Assembly: GCA_027487845.1 (NCBI GenBank)
Contig: JAIYCV010000034.1
Span: 1-64,000, forward strand
DNA length: 64,000 nt
Origin: Flammeovirgaceae bacterium
GTDB taxonomy: Bacteria > Bacteroidota > Bacteroidia > Cytophagales > Cyclobacteriaceae
Direction of reading: 5' to 3'
Position 1 is the stretch's first letter; every line of letters starts with the position of its first letter. Under the pieces are notes generated by a model. The model searched no databases, was not told the DNA's origin, and worked only from the letters and a program-made list of their open reading frames with translations. This document shows, one piece after another, positions 8,806 to 17,530 of this stretch. The position numbers and the translations under genes were made by a program.

Positions 8806-9954
8806 TTAAAGAGCACGCAAGTACAATTGTTTAAAGTCTTCTCTTGAAACCGGTTTTGGATTATTGGGATGCGCGAAGTCGGCAATGGCAAGATCGGCCA
8901 ATGTTTCGATATGTTCGTGTTGCACTCCGATCGCGCTAAGTTTATGAGGAATATTTATCTTAGAATTAAGTTCGAATAAATACTTTACAACTGCTTCACC
9001 CGTTTCCTCCTCCAACTCCAAGGTCCGTGCAATTCTTCGGAACTTATCTTCAAAGCCAGCGATATTAAATTCCATGCCGTAAGGAATATTAACCGCATTG
9101 GCTAGGCCATGATGCGTATCTAACAAAGACGAAAGCGGATGTGCTAAAGAATGTACCACTCCCAGCCCTTTTTGGAAGGCAACGGCACCCATTAATGACG
9201 CTATCAACATATTGCTACGCGATTCCAAATCGGGTTTATTTACAGCGGTCTCTAACGACTTACTTATTAACGAAATTCCCTCTAGCGCAATACCCTCGCA
9301 CATAGGGTGTGGCATTTTCGCTACAAACGCTTCCATATTGTGTGTAAGTGCATCCATACCTGTTGCTGCGGTTATGAATGGCGGCAGTTCCATGGTAAGC
9401 AAAGGATCTGCAAAAATTATCTTTGCTAACAGCTTCGGAGCAAAAAGAATTTTCTTTTGATGGGTTTCATCGTCAGCAATGATGGCACTTCTGCCAACCT
9501 CACTTCCGGTTCCCGCGGTTGTCGGAATGGTAATAAAATGCGGAACATCGTTGGTTACAAAGACATCGCCTCCAATTAGATCGTCATACTTAAACAAATC
9601 CTCACGATGATTCACTCTCAACACGATTGCACGAGCCACATCCAACGCTGCGCCACCACCGATACCAACAATTGAATCGCGCTTGCTTGCATCGTACACA
9701 TCAGTACCCTTGTAAACATCGGACTTAACCGGATTTTTATGAATATCCTGAAAAATCTCAACGGAAAGATTTTTCTTTTTTAAGTCTTCTATTATCTCTT
9801 TGAAGAACCCGAGTTGTGCTACTGTCGGATCAGTAACAATAAGAGGCCTTGCAAGACTATTTTTGATGAGATAGTCACCCAGCTCTTTACTGGAGCCTGC
9901 CCCAAAGCGAATGGTGGTTGGAAAGTTGAATTGATATGTTTTATCGAACGTCAT
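8806..9954 (-). CDS. Iron-containing (group III) alcohol dehydrogenase
   Basis: A 382-residue Fe-ADH. The NAD-binding GGG is near residues 99-101, and the metal ligands fall at the family spacing: Asp201 and His205 (TGMDALTH), His268 and His282 (VVHSLAHPLSSLLDTHHG). Such enzymes oxidise primary alcohols to aldehydes or run in reverse. It belongs to the amine cluster, where oxidation of the hydroxyl of a gamma-glutamylated amino alcohol fits well. Its presence in place of an FAD amine oxidase is the main argument for an amino alcohol rather than a diamine as substrate. Confidence 0.93.
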   Translation of the reverse strand: MTFDKTYQFNFPTTIRFGAGSSKELGDYLIKNSLARPLIVTDPTVAQLGFFKEIIEDLKKKNLSVEIFQDIHKNPVKSDVYKGTDVYDASKRDSIVGIGGGAALDVARAIVLRVNHREDLFKYDDLIGGDVFVTNDVPHFITIPTTAGTGSEVGRSAIIADDETHQKKILFAPKLLAKIIFADPLLTMELPPFITAATGMDALTHNMEAFVAKMPHPMCEGIALEGISLISKSLETAVNKPDLESRSNMLIASLMGAVAFQKGLGVVHSLAHPLSSLLDTHHGLANAVNIPYGMEFNIAGFEDKFRRIARTLELEEETGEAVVKYLFELNSKINIPHKLSAIGVQHEHIETLADLAIADFAHPNNPKPVSREDFKQLYLRAL

Positions 9955-9986
9955 AGTTTGATTAATTTAATTGTGTCATTTTTAAA

Positions 9987-10010
9987 TCCGCAGACAGTGT
10001 CTGCGGAATT
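9987..10010. repeat. Short palindrome, copy 1 (after yhcG-like gene)
   Basis: A perfect dyad with 10-bp arms TCCGCAGACA and TGTCTGCGGA and a single G at the centre, followed by ATT. The same 24 bp occur again at 10740-10763. This copy touches the stop codon of the PDDEXK nuclease gene and precedes the alcohol dehydrogenase gene. It could fold in RNA, but on the minus strand no T-run follows, so it is not a standard terminator for the gene before it. Confidence 0.85.
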
Positions 10011-11035
10011 CATTTTTTGTTTTCTATTAACTTCTTCAGTTCATTTTTACTAGGAAGTATCATCTTATACTTACTCGCGAAAATTTGCTTGTTGTCTTTC
10101 GGGAGTGTTATCTCCACAAGTGTTTCACTCTTATCTTTACAGAGTATAATTCCAACAGTATTATTCTCTTCGGGTAATTTAATTTTTCTATCATAATAGT
10201 TTACGTACATCTGCATTTGGCCTAAGTCTTGATGCTTAAGATCTCCCATCTTTAAATCAATAAGTACAAAGCACTTCAAAATACGATTGTAGAATACTAA
10301 GTCAATGTAAAAATGGCGTTCATCAAAAGAAATCCTATTTTGACGCGATACAAAAATGAACCCCTTACCTAACTCCGATAAAAAATGTTCAAGCTTGTCG
10401 ATAACAGCCGCTTCAAATTCATTTTCAGAATAGATCCTCTCTTCTTTTAATCCGAGAAACTCTAAGACGTAGGGTTCTTTTATCGCGTCTTTTGGAGTTT
10501 CGATTGTGTGCCCCTTTTTACTAAGCAATTTAATTTTTTTCTTATCTCTGCTTAACACCAATCTTTCATACAGCGATGAATCAATTTGGCGTTGTAGCTC
10601 TCGAACGGACCAATTATTATTTTTTGATTCTATTTCGTAAAATTTTCGTTCACCTTGATTTTCGATACGAATCAACTTGATATAGTGAGACCAACTCAAC
10701 GGAAACCTATTCTGAGCCTTTGCTCGAATTAATTTAGATTCCGCAGACAGTGTCTGCGGAATTTGGTAAGTAAGGTAAAATTGGCGCATAGCCTCAAGGT
10801 TGCGCTCAGAAAAGCCTCGCCCAAATTGCTTTTGCAACTCAATTGATAATTCCTTAATCAATTTTTCGCCATAGTCGGCACGTTTTTTACCACGCTGTTG
10901 CTCCTCTACAATACGATGGCCAATCAAGTAGTACGTGTTGGTCATCACATGATTAATATTTCGCAATACGTTTTTTTGGCTTTCTTCTAATATGCCAATA
11001 ATTTCAGATACGGCCCTTTTTGAAAGATATCTCAT
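10010..11035 (-). CDS. DUF1016 / YhcG-type PDDEXK nuclease domain protein
   Basis: A 341-residue protein of the DUF1016 (YhcG) family. The N-terminal helical DUF1016_N domain contains the hallmark FPLSWSHY segment. The C-terminal half carries a PD-(D/E)xK nuclease fold with IDLVFYNR...FVLIDLKMGDL as the catalytic D...DxK core. Family members are linked to DNA transactions and sometimes to phage defence, but this one has no typed function. Its ATG overlaps the previous gene's stop by 4 bp. A mobile-looking palindrome is embedded in the coding sequence and contributes the residues around PQTLSAE. It is not obviously related to the amine genes around it. Confidence 0.9.
   Translation of the reverse strand: MRYLSKRAVSEIIGILEESQKNVLRNINHVMTNTYYLIGHRIVEEQQRGKKRADYGEKLIKELSIELQKQFGRGFSERNLEAMRQFYLTYQIPQTLSAESKLIRAKAQNRFPLSWSHYIKLIRIENQGERKFYEIESKNNNWSVRELQRQIDSSLYERLVLSRDKKKIKLLSKKGHTIETPKDAIKEPYVLEFLGLKEERIYSENEFEAAVIDKLEHFLSELGKGFIFVSRQNRISFDERHFYIDLVFYNRILKCFVLIDLKMGDLKHQDLGQMQMYVNYYDRKIKLPEENNTVGIILCKDKSETLVEITLPKDNKQIFASKYKMILPSKNELKKLIENKK
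10740..10763. repeat. Short palindrome, copy 2 (inside yhcG-like gene)
   Basis: An exact second copy of the 24 bp at 9987-10010, here with the dyad extended to 12-bp arms (10738-10762). It lies in frame inside the nuclease gene just upstream of the conserved FPLSWSHY segment, at a position likely to be a surface linker. Copies inside and just after the same gene suggest a small spreading palindrome. Confidence 0.85.
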
Positions 11036-11763
11036 CTGTTAAACAATTGGAATTTACCAAGGGTAATAGGTGCGATGATAAATGCAATCAGTAATCCGGA
11101 AACTCCAGTTCCAACAAGCTGCCCAATTAGATTTTGATCGATACCTAAAAGACTTCTCAGGATAACAATTGAAAAAGAAATCACTAAAATAGTTATCCAA
11201 TAAATTGGTAAAGGTTTAGTAGTGACATTCTGAATTGGAAGCGATCGGATGAAAAAGAAAATAAGTGCGAATCCTATTATGGTGCTTCCATGCTGTAAAG
11301 CACTATATAATGGAATTTTAAATTGAAGAACATTCATTGCAGAAGATAAAACTGGAAATAATAAAACGAAAAAACCAGTTTTATGGGTAAACCCATCCCA
11401 TAACAAATGAGAGGCTGCGCCTATTAAGGTAGAGATCGAAATAATAAACCAATCTGTTCTAAACTTTTGAATCCAGTTGATAGGATTTACTGATACTCGT
11501 GAAGCTAACCAATTAGGTAAGTTATTGAACAAATCATTTCTAATGATGCGATGGAAAATGAACGTCAATAAGATACCAAATGGCAAGTCAAAACAAACCA
11601 ATCCTAAATAGGTGTGACTAAAACTACTTCTAATTTGCATCCTCAAAAAGTATTCGAAATCAGGGGCAACACTGCCAGCTATCAATCCCGTTAGGGAAAA
11701 CCACTTGGGTGATATTCTAGCTAATGGAATTACAATGGCGGGATGTGCAAATGTAAAGGGCAT
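11032..11763 (-). CDS. DUF4184 family membrane protein
   Basis: A 243-residue integral membrane protein with about six hydrophobic segments. The N-terminus (MPFTFAHPAIVIPLARISPKWFSLTGLIAGSVAPDFEYFL) matches the DUF4184 family, whose His and Asp residues recall metal-dependent membrane hydrolases of the YdjM type. Function is unknown. It begins 2 bp after the glutamine-synthetase-like gene and overlaps the nuclease gene by 4 bp, so it is translated as part of the same transcript even though its family has no known tie to amine metabolism. Confidence 0.85.
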   Translation of the reverse strand: MPFTFAHPAIVIPLARISPKWFSLTGLIAGSVAPDFEYFLRMQIRSSFSHTYLGLVCFDLPFGILLTFIFHRIIRNDLFNNLPNWLASRVSVNPINWIQKFRTDWFIISISTLIGAASHLLWDGFTHKTGFFVLLFPVLSSAMNVLQFKIPLYSALQHGSTIIGFALIFFFIRSLPIQNVTTKPLPIYWITILVISFSIVILRSLLGIDQNLIGQLVGTGVSGLLIAFIIAPITLGKFQLFNR

Positions 11764-11765
11764 AC

Positions 11766-13136
11766 TTAAATAATCTCAAAATAGCGTTTAAACTCCCAAT
11801 CGGTTACAGCCTTTAAATGTTGCCTCCACTCCCATTCGCGTGTAATGGTGAAATGTTCGACAAATTCGTTACCTAAAATTTCTCGTGCTATTTTAGATTG
11901 TTTCATTTGCTGCGTTGCCTCGTGTAAATTTCCAGGCAACGTGCCATTAGAAAAATCATGGTAACCATTACCAACTGTGGCTGGCTGCTTTAAAGGGAGT
12001 TTATTTTTGATTCCATATAACCCAGCAGCCAGGGCCGCAGCCATTGCCAAATATGGATTTACATCCGAACCAATAACGCGTGTCTCTAGCCTACATGACT
12101 TACTTCCACCAGACAACACGCGCAAGGCGACTGTTCTGTTATCAACTGCCCAAGTCAATGTTGTTGGCGCCCAAGCACCTTCTACCAAACGCTTATAACT
12201 ATTGATGGTTGGTGCAAACATGGGAAGTATATGAGGCAGACAATGCAACTGACCTGCCACATAACTCTTCATTACATCGCTCATGTGGTGAGGATCTTTC
12301 TCGCTATAGAAGAGATTTTTCTTGGCGGCTTTATCCCAAAGGCTTTGATGAACATGGCCGCCACAACCAGGTAGATTTTCACTAATCTTAGCCATAAAAG
12401 TAGCCATGATGCCATGCTTATAGGCAATCTCTTTTACAGCTGTTTTAAACAATACCGCACGGTCCGCAGCTTCTAACGCATCTGCATAAACAATGGCAGC
12501 CTCTAAAACACCTGGTCCTGTTTCGGTGTGGAGACCTTCTAACGGCACGTTGAATTTCTTCATCAGATCAAAGAGATCCGTAAAGAACGGATTCTCTAAC
12601 GTACTCCTTAAAATCGAATACCCAAACATTCCCGGTGTAAGTGGCGTCAAGTTTTTAAACTGCTTTTCATTCACGCTTTGAGGTGTCTCCGCGAAATTAA
12701 ACCATTCAAATTCTTGTGCGAAAAAAGGCGTGAAGCCTTGGTCTTTTGCTTCTGTTATAACTTTTTTTACCAGTTGTCTTGGACAAACTGGAGATGGATT
12801 ACCCTTCGCATCAGTCAACTCGCCCAAGAAAAAGGGAATATCATTTTCCCAGGGAATTTTTCGAAAGGTGTTTATGTCTAGCTTCGCAGGAGCATCTGGA
12901 TAGCCAGTATGCCAGCCTGTGAACTTGCCATTGTCATACGCCACATCGTTGGCATCCCATCCAAAAATCACATCGCAAAAGCTGGTTTGATTGTCGATTA
13001 CCGAAAGAAATTTTTCAACAGAAATATATTTCCCCCTCAAAATTCCATCGATGTCGGTAAAGGCAACCTTTACTTTTCCGGAAGGATGATTTTTTACATA
13101 ATCAAGAATCGCTTTGGTTGTCATGTTGTTTTTCAA
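11766..13136 (-). CDS. Glutamine-synthetase-like gamma-glutamyl-amine ligase (PuuA/GlnA4-type)
   Basis: A 456-residue glutamine synthetase family protein of the type that ligates glutamate to amines rather than ammonia. It has the beta-grasp N-domain (VKVAFTDIDGILRGKYIS), the FFAQEFEWFNF and ETGPGVLEAA metal-binding segments, the GCGGHVHQSLWD nucleotide-binding segment and the VDNRTVALRVL region. An internal ATG at 13124 (MTTKAILDYV) is an alternative start. It follows the ethanolamine-type permease by 9 bp. Known relatives make gamma-glutamylputrescine (PuuA) or gamma-glutamylethanolamide (GlnA4). The neighbours favour the latter, but substrate choice is inferred. Confidence 0.9.
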   Translation of the reverse strand: MKNNMTTKAILDYVKNHPSGKVKVAFTDIDGILRGKYISVEKFLSVIDNQTSFCDVIFGWDANDVAYDNGKFTGWHTGYPDAPAKLDINTFRKIPWENDIPFFLGELTDAKGNPSPVCPRQLVKKVITEAKDQGFTPFFAQEFEWFNFAETPQSVNEKQFKNLTPLTPGMFGYSILRSTLENPFFTDLFDLMKKFNVPLEGLHTETGPGVLEAAIVYADALEAADRAVLFKTAVKEIAYKHGIMATFMAKISENLPGCGGHVHQSLWDKAAKKNLFYSEKDPHHMSDVMKSYVAGQLHCLPHILPMFAPTINSYKRLVEGAWAPTTLTWAVDNRTVALRVLSGGSKSCRLETRVIGSDVNPYLAMAAALAAGLYGIKNKLPLKQPATVGNGYHDFSNGTLPGNLHEATQQMKQSKIAREILGNEFVEHFTITREWEWRQHLKAVTDWEFKRYFEII

Positions 13137-13145
13137 AGTGGTAAT

Positions 13146-14450
13146 TCAACGGAGTTTTCTTTTCGTAACTTTATAGATACCAAATGAAAGCGCAATAATC
13201 AGAAAATAAAGTATTGCCAATCGAAGGTTAAAGATCGTCATAGCCACCAAAGAAACAAAAGAAATTAACAACGCCAACAAAGGAAAAACAGGATAAAAAG
13301 GAACTTGAAAGGGTCTTTCCAACCTTGGCTCAGACGTTCTCAATTTAAGTAGTGAAATCATGGAAATAAAATACAATGTAAGTGCTCCAAAGACGGAAAT
13401 CGTAATGATTTCGGATGTCTTACCTGTGAGCAATGCCAGAATGCCAACCATCATATTGAATAGAAGTGCATTGGCTGGTGTTTGAAATTTTGAATGGACT
13501 TTGCCGACCATCGAATTGGGTACTATCACTTTTCCGAATTCGAAGGTTGAACGACCTGAGGCCAACATCAATCCATGAAAGGAAGCAACCAATCCAAATA
13601 GACCAACGGTAATCAAAGCATGGTAGAGTAAGTTGTTGTTTCCGACTAATTGCGCCAGCGCCAAGGGCAAAGGCGAATCGGAAGTAGCACCATCTTTATA
13701 CACAACGGCTTCCCATCCTCCCACACCTACCGATCCCACGAAAGTGAGAACACACAAAATTACCAGCGTGAAAATGGCGGAACCGAAACCTAGCATTATT
13801 GTACGCTTCGGATTGATAGCTTCTTCGGCAATGTTTGCCACGCCTTCGATGCCTAAGAAAAACCAAATAGCAAATGGAAGCGAGGCAAATGCACCTGACC
13901 AGCCATGTGGAAGCGCGTTTTGGGTGAGATTTTTAGCCTCCACCTGTGGAAGCGTGATCCCGCAGAAGAGGAGCAATTCGGCAACAGCCAGAATGGTAAT
14001 AACAAGTTCAAAAGTAGCCGCTGCCTTCACACCATAAATATTAAGCGCAGTAAAAACTACATAAGCCAATATGGCTATTGCAAGAATAGGAATTTGTGGG
14101 AAAAATAAATTGAAATATGCCCCTAAAGCAAAAGCAATGGCAGGCGGAGCAAAAATAAATTCAATGCTTTGAGCAATGCCAGCAATAAATCCTGCATCTT
14201 TTCCCAAGGCGCGTGTCGCGTAATCGAATCCACCTCCCGCTTTGGGGATAGCGCATGCTAACTCGGTATAACTAAACGTAAACGTGACATAAAGCAAGAC
14301 AATAAAAACAGTGGCGATACCCAAACCCAATGTGCCACCTTGTTCAAGCCCTAGATTCCAACCGAAGTACATTCCGGAGATTACATAGCCAACGCCTAAA
14401 CCCCAAACCATAATGGGTGTAAGGGTTTGTTTGAGTTGGGGAGCAGACAT
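13146..14450 (-). CDS. APC-superfamily amine permease, ethanolamine-permease type
   Basis: A 434-residue transporter with about 12 membrane segments. The opening (WGLGVGYVISGMYFGWNLGLEQGG) and the GGGFDYATRALGKDAGFIAGIAQSIEFIFAPPAIA region closely match the ethanolamine permease subfamily of the APC superfamily, rather than putrescine or general amino-acid carriers. I chose the ATG at 14450 (MSAPQLKQTL), since the longer frame starts at a TTG. It is the first gene of the minus-strand amine cluster and would supply the substrate for the ligase that starts 9 bp later. Subfamily call from motif memory, not from a search. Confidence 0.88.
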   Translation of the reverse strand: MSAPQLKQTLTPIMVWGLGVGYVISGMYFGWNLGLEQGGTLGLGIATVFIVLLYVTFTFSYTELACAIPKAGGGFDYATRALGKDAGFIAGIAQSIEFIFAPPAIAFALGAYFNLFFPQIPILAIAILAYVVFTALNIYGVKAAATFELVITILAVAELLLFCGITLPQVEAKNLTQNALPHGWSGAFASLPFAIWFFLGIEGVANIAEEAINPKRTIMLGFGSAIFTLVILCVLTFVGSVGVGGWEAVVYKDGATSDSPLPLALAQLVGNNNLLYHALITVGLFGLVASFHGLMLASGRSTFEFGKVIVPNSMVGKVHSKFQTPANALLFNMMVGILALLTGKTSEIITISVFGALTLYFISMISLLKLRTSEPRLERPFQVPFYPVFPLLALLISFVSLVAMTIFNLRLAILYFLIIALSFGIYKVTKRKLR

Positions 14451-14551
14451 GTGGCAAGATAGCAATGAAAGCTATTTTGAAAAGACCAATCCTTAACAAT
14501 TATGTAATGGTATTTTTCAATATGTAGTAAGTTGCAAACCAATATTTGTGT

Positions 14552-16201
14552 ATGATCAAAGGAAACCGATTTGTTTTGATTACTTGTTTGACCGTTCTTT
14601 TAGGGTGTACTGAAAAGACAGTTGAAAAATCAAACGATTGTAAAGAGGCCGCTGCACTCAATCTTCGAGCTGACAAATTTATTGCAACCTTGCCAGATTC
14701 AGCCTTTATTTTAGCCACTAAGGCCCTACAATTGAGTTCGGAAAATTGCTTAGACACCAAAGCTTCCAGCCACCAATTAATAGGTAAAGTGCTTTTCAAG
14801 CAGGGAGTTTATCAAGAAGCGCTAAATCAGGTATTGAAAGCAGGAGAATATTTTGAAGCTGTTGGCGAGCTAGGAAAAGTTGCCGAAAACCTGAACCAAT
14901 TGGGGCTTTTGTACTACAACATCAGGCAGCCAGAACTTGCTTTGAAACAACATTTAAAGGCACTTTCTATTTATGAATCATTAAAAAATGAAGCGGGCAA
15001 AGCCAACTCATTTGGATCGCTAGGAAGGCTTTACGAAAAACGCAAGGAGTATGCTAAGGCATTTGAGTATCAGCAAAAGGCACTTGATCTTTATAAAAAA
15101 TCCAACAATCTGGTTGGCATGTCTACAATTCTGGAAAACCTTGGAAGTATTTATGAAGATAAGGAGCAATTTCCCATCGCGCTTACGTATTTTAAAAAAT
15201 CGTTTGAGCTGACTACACAAACGCGAGATAGTTCGCTCATGATTATTGACCTAAACAATATTGGCGACAACTATCGGAAAACTGGCAAATATGACTCGGC
15301 TATCCTTTGGACAAACAAGGCACTTAATCTTGCGATTCGGCTAAAAGACAAGTATCAACTAAGCAGTGCCTATAAAGATATGAGCAAGGTTTACGGGCTT
15401 GCCGGAAAATATGAGGCAGCTTATAATAATCTTGAGATAGGTAGAACTATTTATGAAGATATGTACACTACCGATGCTGCAAAACAGCTTGCACTGTTTC
15501 AGACTCTATTTGAAATAGAGCGGAAGAACCACGCGATCGACCAGCTTGAGGCGAATGAACGATTGAACAATACCATAAAAATTCTACTTTCAATTTCATT
15601 AGGGCTCATTGCTTTATTGGGAGGCGTAGTTATCAGCCGCCAACGGCTAAAAATAAAGAAGAACAAAGAGGTGATCGACCAAAATCAAAAAGTATATACA
15701 GCCGAAAAAAAGTTAATGGAGGCCGAAATTGAAAACACGCACCTTCACGAGCAAAAGCTTAAAAATGAGTTGGAAACAAAAGCAAAGTCGCTTACCTCAC
15801 ATACGCTTCACATCATAAGCAAAAACAAAATACTTGAAGACATCCAGCAAAAGCTCACCGAAGTTTTGAAAGAAGGCCCGTCTGATCACCGAAAGGAGAT
15901 TAAGAATGTGGTAAAAATGATTGAGCGCAATTTTGTGCAAGACAAAGATTGGGACGATTTCAGAATGATTTTTGAACAAGTGCACCAAGATTTTTTCCAC
16001 GAACTGCAAAAGAAAGCTTCCGATTTAACAGCTTCGGAAATCAGGTTGGCTTCTTTGATTCGTCTCAACATACCTTCCAAAGACATCGCCTTGCTATTAG
16101 GCATTTCACCCGATAGCTTGAGGATTTCACGCTATAGGCTCCGAAAAAAATTGAACCTCGATCCAGACAAAAGTCTAACACAATTTATTGCGAGTATTTG
16201 A
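14552..16201 (+). CDS. TPR-repeat sensor with C-terminal HTH (LuxR-like) domain
   Basis: About 549 residues. An N-terminal lipoprotein-like signal (MIKGNRFVLITCLTVLLGC) is followed by six to seven tetratricopeptide repeats (residues about 40-330), one membrane helix (LLSISLGLIALLGGVVI), a coiled-coil region and a C-terminal helix-turn-helix (SEIRLASLIRLNIPSKDIALLLGISPDSLRISRYRLRKKL). This plan is common in Bacteroidota membrane-tied transcription factors. It lies upstream of the phytase/TonB set on the same strand with a 197-bp gap, so it may control it. An ATG two codons upstream (14546) is an alternative start. Confidence 0.85.
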   Translation: MIKGNRFVLITCLTVLLGCTEKTVEKSNDCKEAAALNLRADKFIATLPDSAFILATKALQLSSENCLDTKASSHQLIGKVLFKQGVYQEALNQVLKAGEYFEAVGELGKVAENLNQLGLLYYNIRQPELALKQHLKALSIYESLKNEAGKANSFGSLGRLYEKRKEYAKAFEYQQKALDLYKKSNNLVGMSTILENLGSIYEDKEQFPIALTYFKKSFELTTQTRDSSLMIIDLNNIGDNYRKTGKYDSAILWTNKALNLAIRLKDKYQLSSAYKDMSKVYGLAGKYEAAYNNLEIGRTIYEDMYTTDAAKQLALFQTLFEIERKNHAIDQLEANERLNNTIKILLSISLGLIALLGGVVISRQRLKIKKNKEVIDQNQKVYTAEKKLMEAEIENTHLHEQKLKNELETKAKSLTSHTLHIISKNKILEDIQQKLTEVLKEGPSDHRKEIKNVVKMIERNFVQDKDWDDFRMIFEQVHQDFFHELQKKASDLTASEIRLASLIRLNIPSKDIALLLGISPDSLRISRYRLRKKLNLDPDKSLTQFIASI

Positions 16202-16398
16202 TTAATGATTGTTTAACAGCAAATTAACATTGCGTAAATCATTATTAACCAATACGATAACTCATTTTTTTAGTTTTCTGTTGCTGTTCTGTAAACAGGA
16301 TAAATAGCACTTTGTTGCCTTTTTGCTAACTCCATTTCGTTGACTTGCCCTCCTTGAACCGGCAATCTTTGCATCACGAAACCACAAAAATTAATTCG

Positions 16399-17529
16399 AT
16401 GAAGAACCTTCTACTTTTGGCTTTAGCTTTCATTTTTCTGAATGCCTGCACGTCAGGAAATAGTACCATCCAGCAGGCTGCAATAGTAGATTCTTCGCCA
16501 ACAGTAAAACCAGTAATTATAACCGAGGCGGTTCAGTTTGATTCCGATGACCCTGCCATTTGGATTGATGCTCAAGACACTTCCAAAAGCCTGATTGTGG
16601 GCACCGATAAAGATGAAAATGGCGCTTTGTACGTGTTCGACCTGAATGGAAAAATTATTCAGGATAAGGTTGTGAAGGGCTTGAAGCGACCAAATAATGT
16701 AGACATCGAGTACGGTCTGATCCTAAACAACAAGCCAACAGACATTGCTGTGGTTACAGAACGGATTACTCATAATCTCAGAATTTTCAGTCTGCCCGAT
16801 ATGACTCCTGTTGACAATGGTGGCATTCCAGTTTTTGAAAGTGAAACGGGCGATGGCTTTCGCGATTTAATGGGTATTTCGCTCTATAAACAACCGAATA
16901 CCAATAAGATTTTCGCGATTGTGGGCAGGAAGAGTGGGCCAACCAATGGCTATCTCTGGCAGTACGTATTAGAAGACGATGGCAAAGGTGCAGTAAAAGC
17001 AACCTTGGTGAGAAAATTCGGTCAATACAGTGCTAAAAAAGAAATAGAATCCATAGCGGTAGACGATGAATTAGGATTTGTGTACTACTCAGATGAAGGC
17101 GTTGGAGTTCGTAAGTACTATGCCGATCCTGAAAAAGGAAATGAACAACTGGCTTTATTTGGAACTTCAGGGTTTACCCAAGATCACGAAGGTATTTCCA
17201 TCTATAAAATCAATAATAAAACTGGTTACATCTTAGTTTCCGATCAACAATCCAATCGGTTTAGAGTGTTTGCAAGAGAAGGCTCAAATGGCAACCCACA
17301 CGATCATCAGCTAGTCAAAATCATAAACATGTCAACTTCCGAAAGCGATGGCTCGGAAGTTACAAGTGTGTCCTTGCTGGGGCAATTCAAATCAGGCCTT
17401 TTTGTTGGGATGTCCACCGACAAGACTTTCCAATTCTATCGCTGGGAGGATTTGGCTGGGAAAGATTTGGTTGTTGCTCCCAATGGTACTATTCGCGGAT
17501 CAGTAGAAAATGCTCAATCCAAAAGATAA
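16399..17529 (+). CDS. Beta-propeller phytase
   Basis: A 376-residue lipoprotein: the ATG at 16399 gives MKNLLLLALAFIFLNAC with a lipobox at Cys17; frames opening further upstream use TTG. The mature part is a six-bladed beta-propeller phytase with calcium/phosphate-site motifs DDPAIWID, GTDKDENGALYVFDL, IESIAVDDELGFVYYSDEGVGVRKY, DHEGISIY and LVSDQQSNRFRVFAREG. These enzymes remove phosphate from inositol hexakisphosphate in a Ca-dependent way, outside or in the periplasm. It is 1 bp ahead of a TonB-dependent receptor, a pairing seen for phytate scavenging. Confidence 0.93.
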   Translation: MKNLLLLALAFIFLNACTSGNSTIQQAAIVDSSPTVKPVIITEAVQFDSDDPAIWIDAQDTSKSLIVGTDKDENGALYVFDLNGKIIQDKVVKGLKRPNNVDIEYGLILNNKPTDIAVVTERITHNLRIFSLPDMTPVDNGGIPVFESETGDGFRDLMGISLYKQPNTNKIFAIVGRKSGPTNGYLWQYVLEDDGKGAVKATLVRKFGQYSAKKEIESIAVDDELGFVYYSDEGVGVRKYYADPEKGNEQLALFGTSGFTQDHEGISIYKINNKTGYILVSDQQSNRFRVFAREGSNGNPHDHQLVKIINMSTSESDGSEVTSVSLLGQFKSGLFVGMSTDKTFQFYRWEDLAGKDLVVAPNGTIRGSVENAQSKR

Positions 17530-17530
17530 A

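Noticed and set aside
9987..10010. Palindrome as an intrinsic terminator of the nuclease gene
   Set aside because: On the minus strand no T-run follows, and an identical copy lies inside the coding sequence, so a repeat element explains it better.
6680..14450. Amine cluster as the standard putrescine (Puu) pathway
   Set aside because: No FAD amine oxidase (PuuB) is present and the permease resembles ethanolamine carriers; an iron alcohol dehydrogenase takes the oxidase position.
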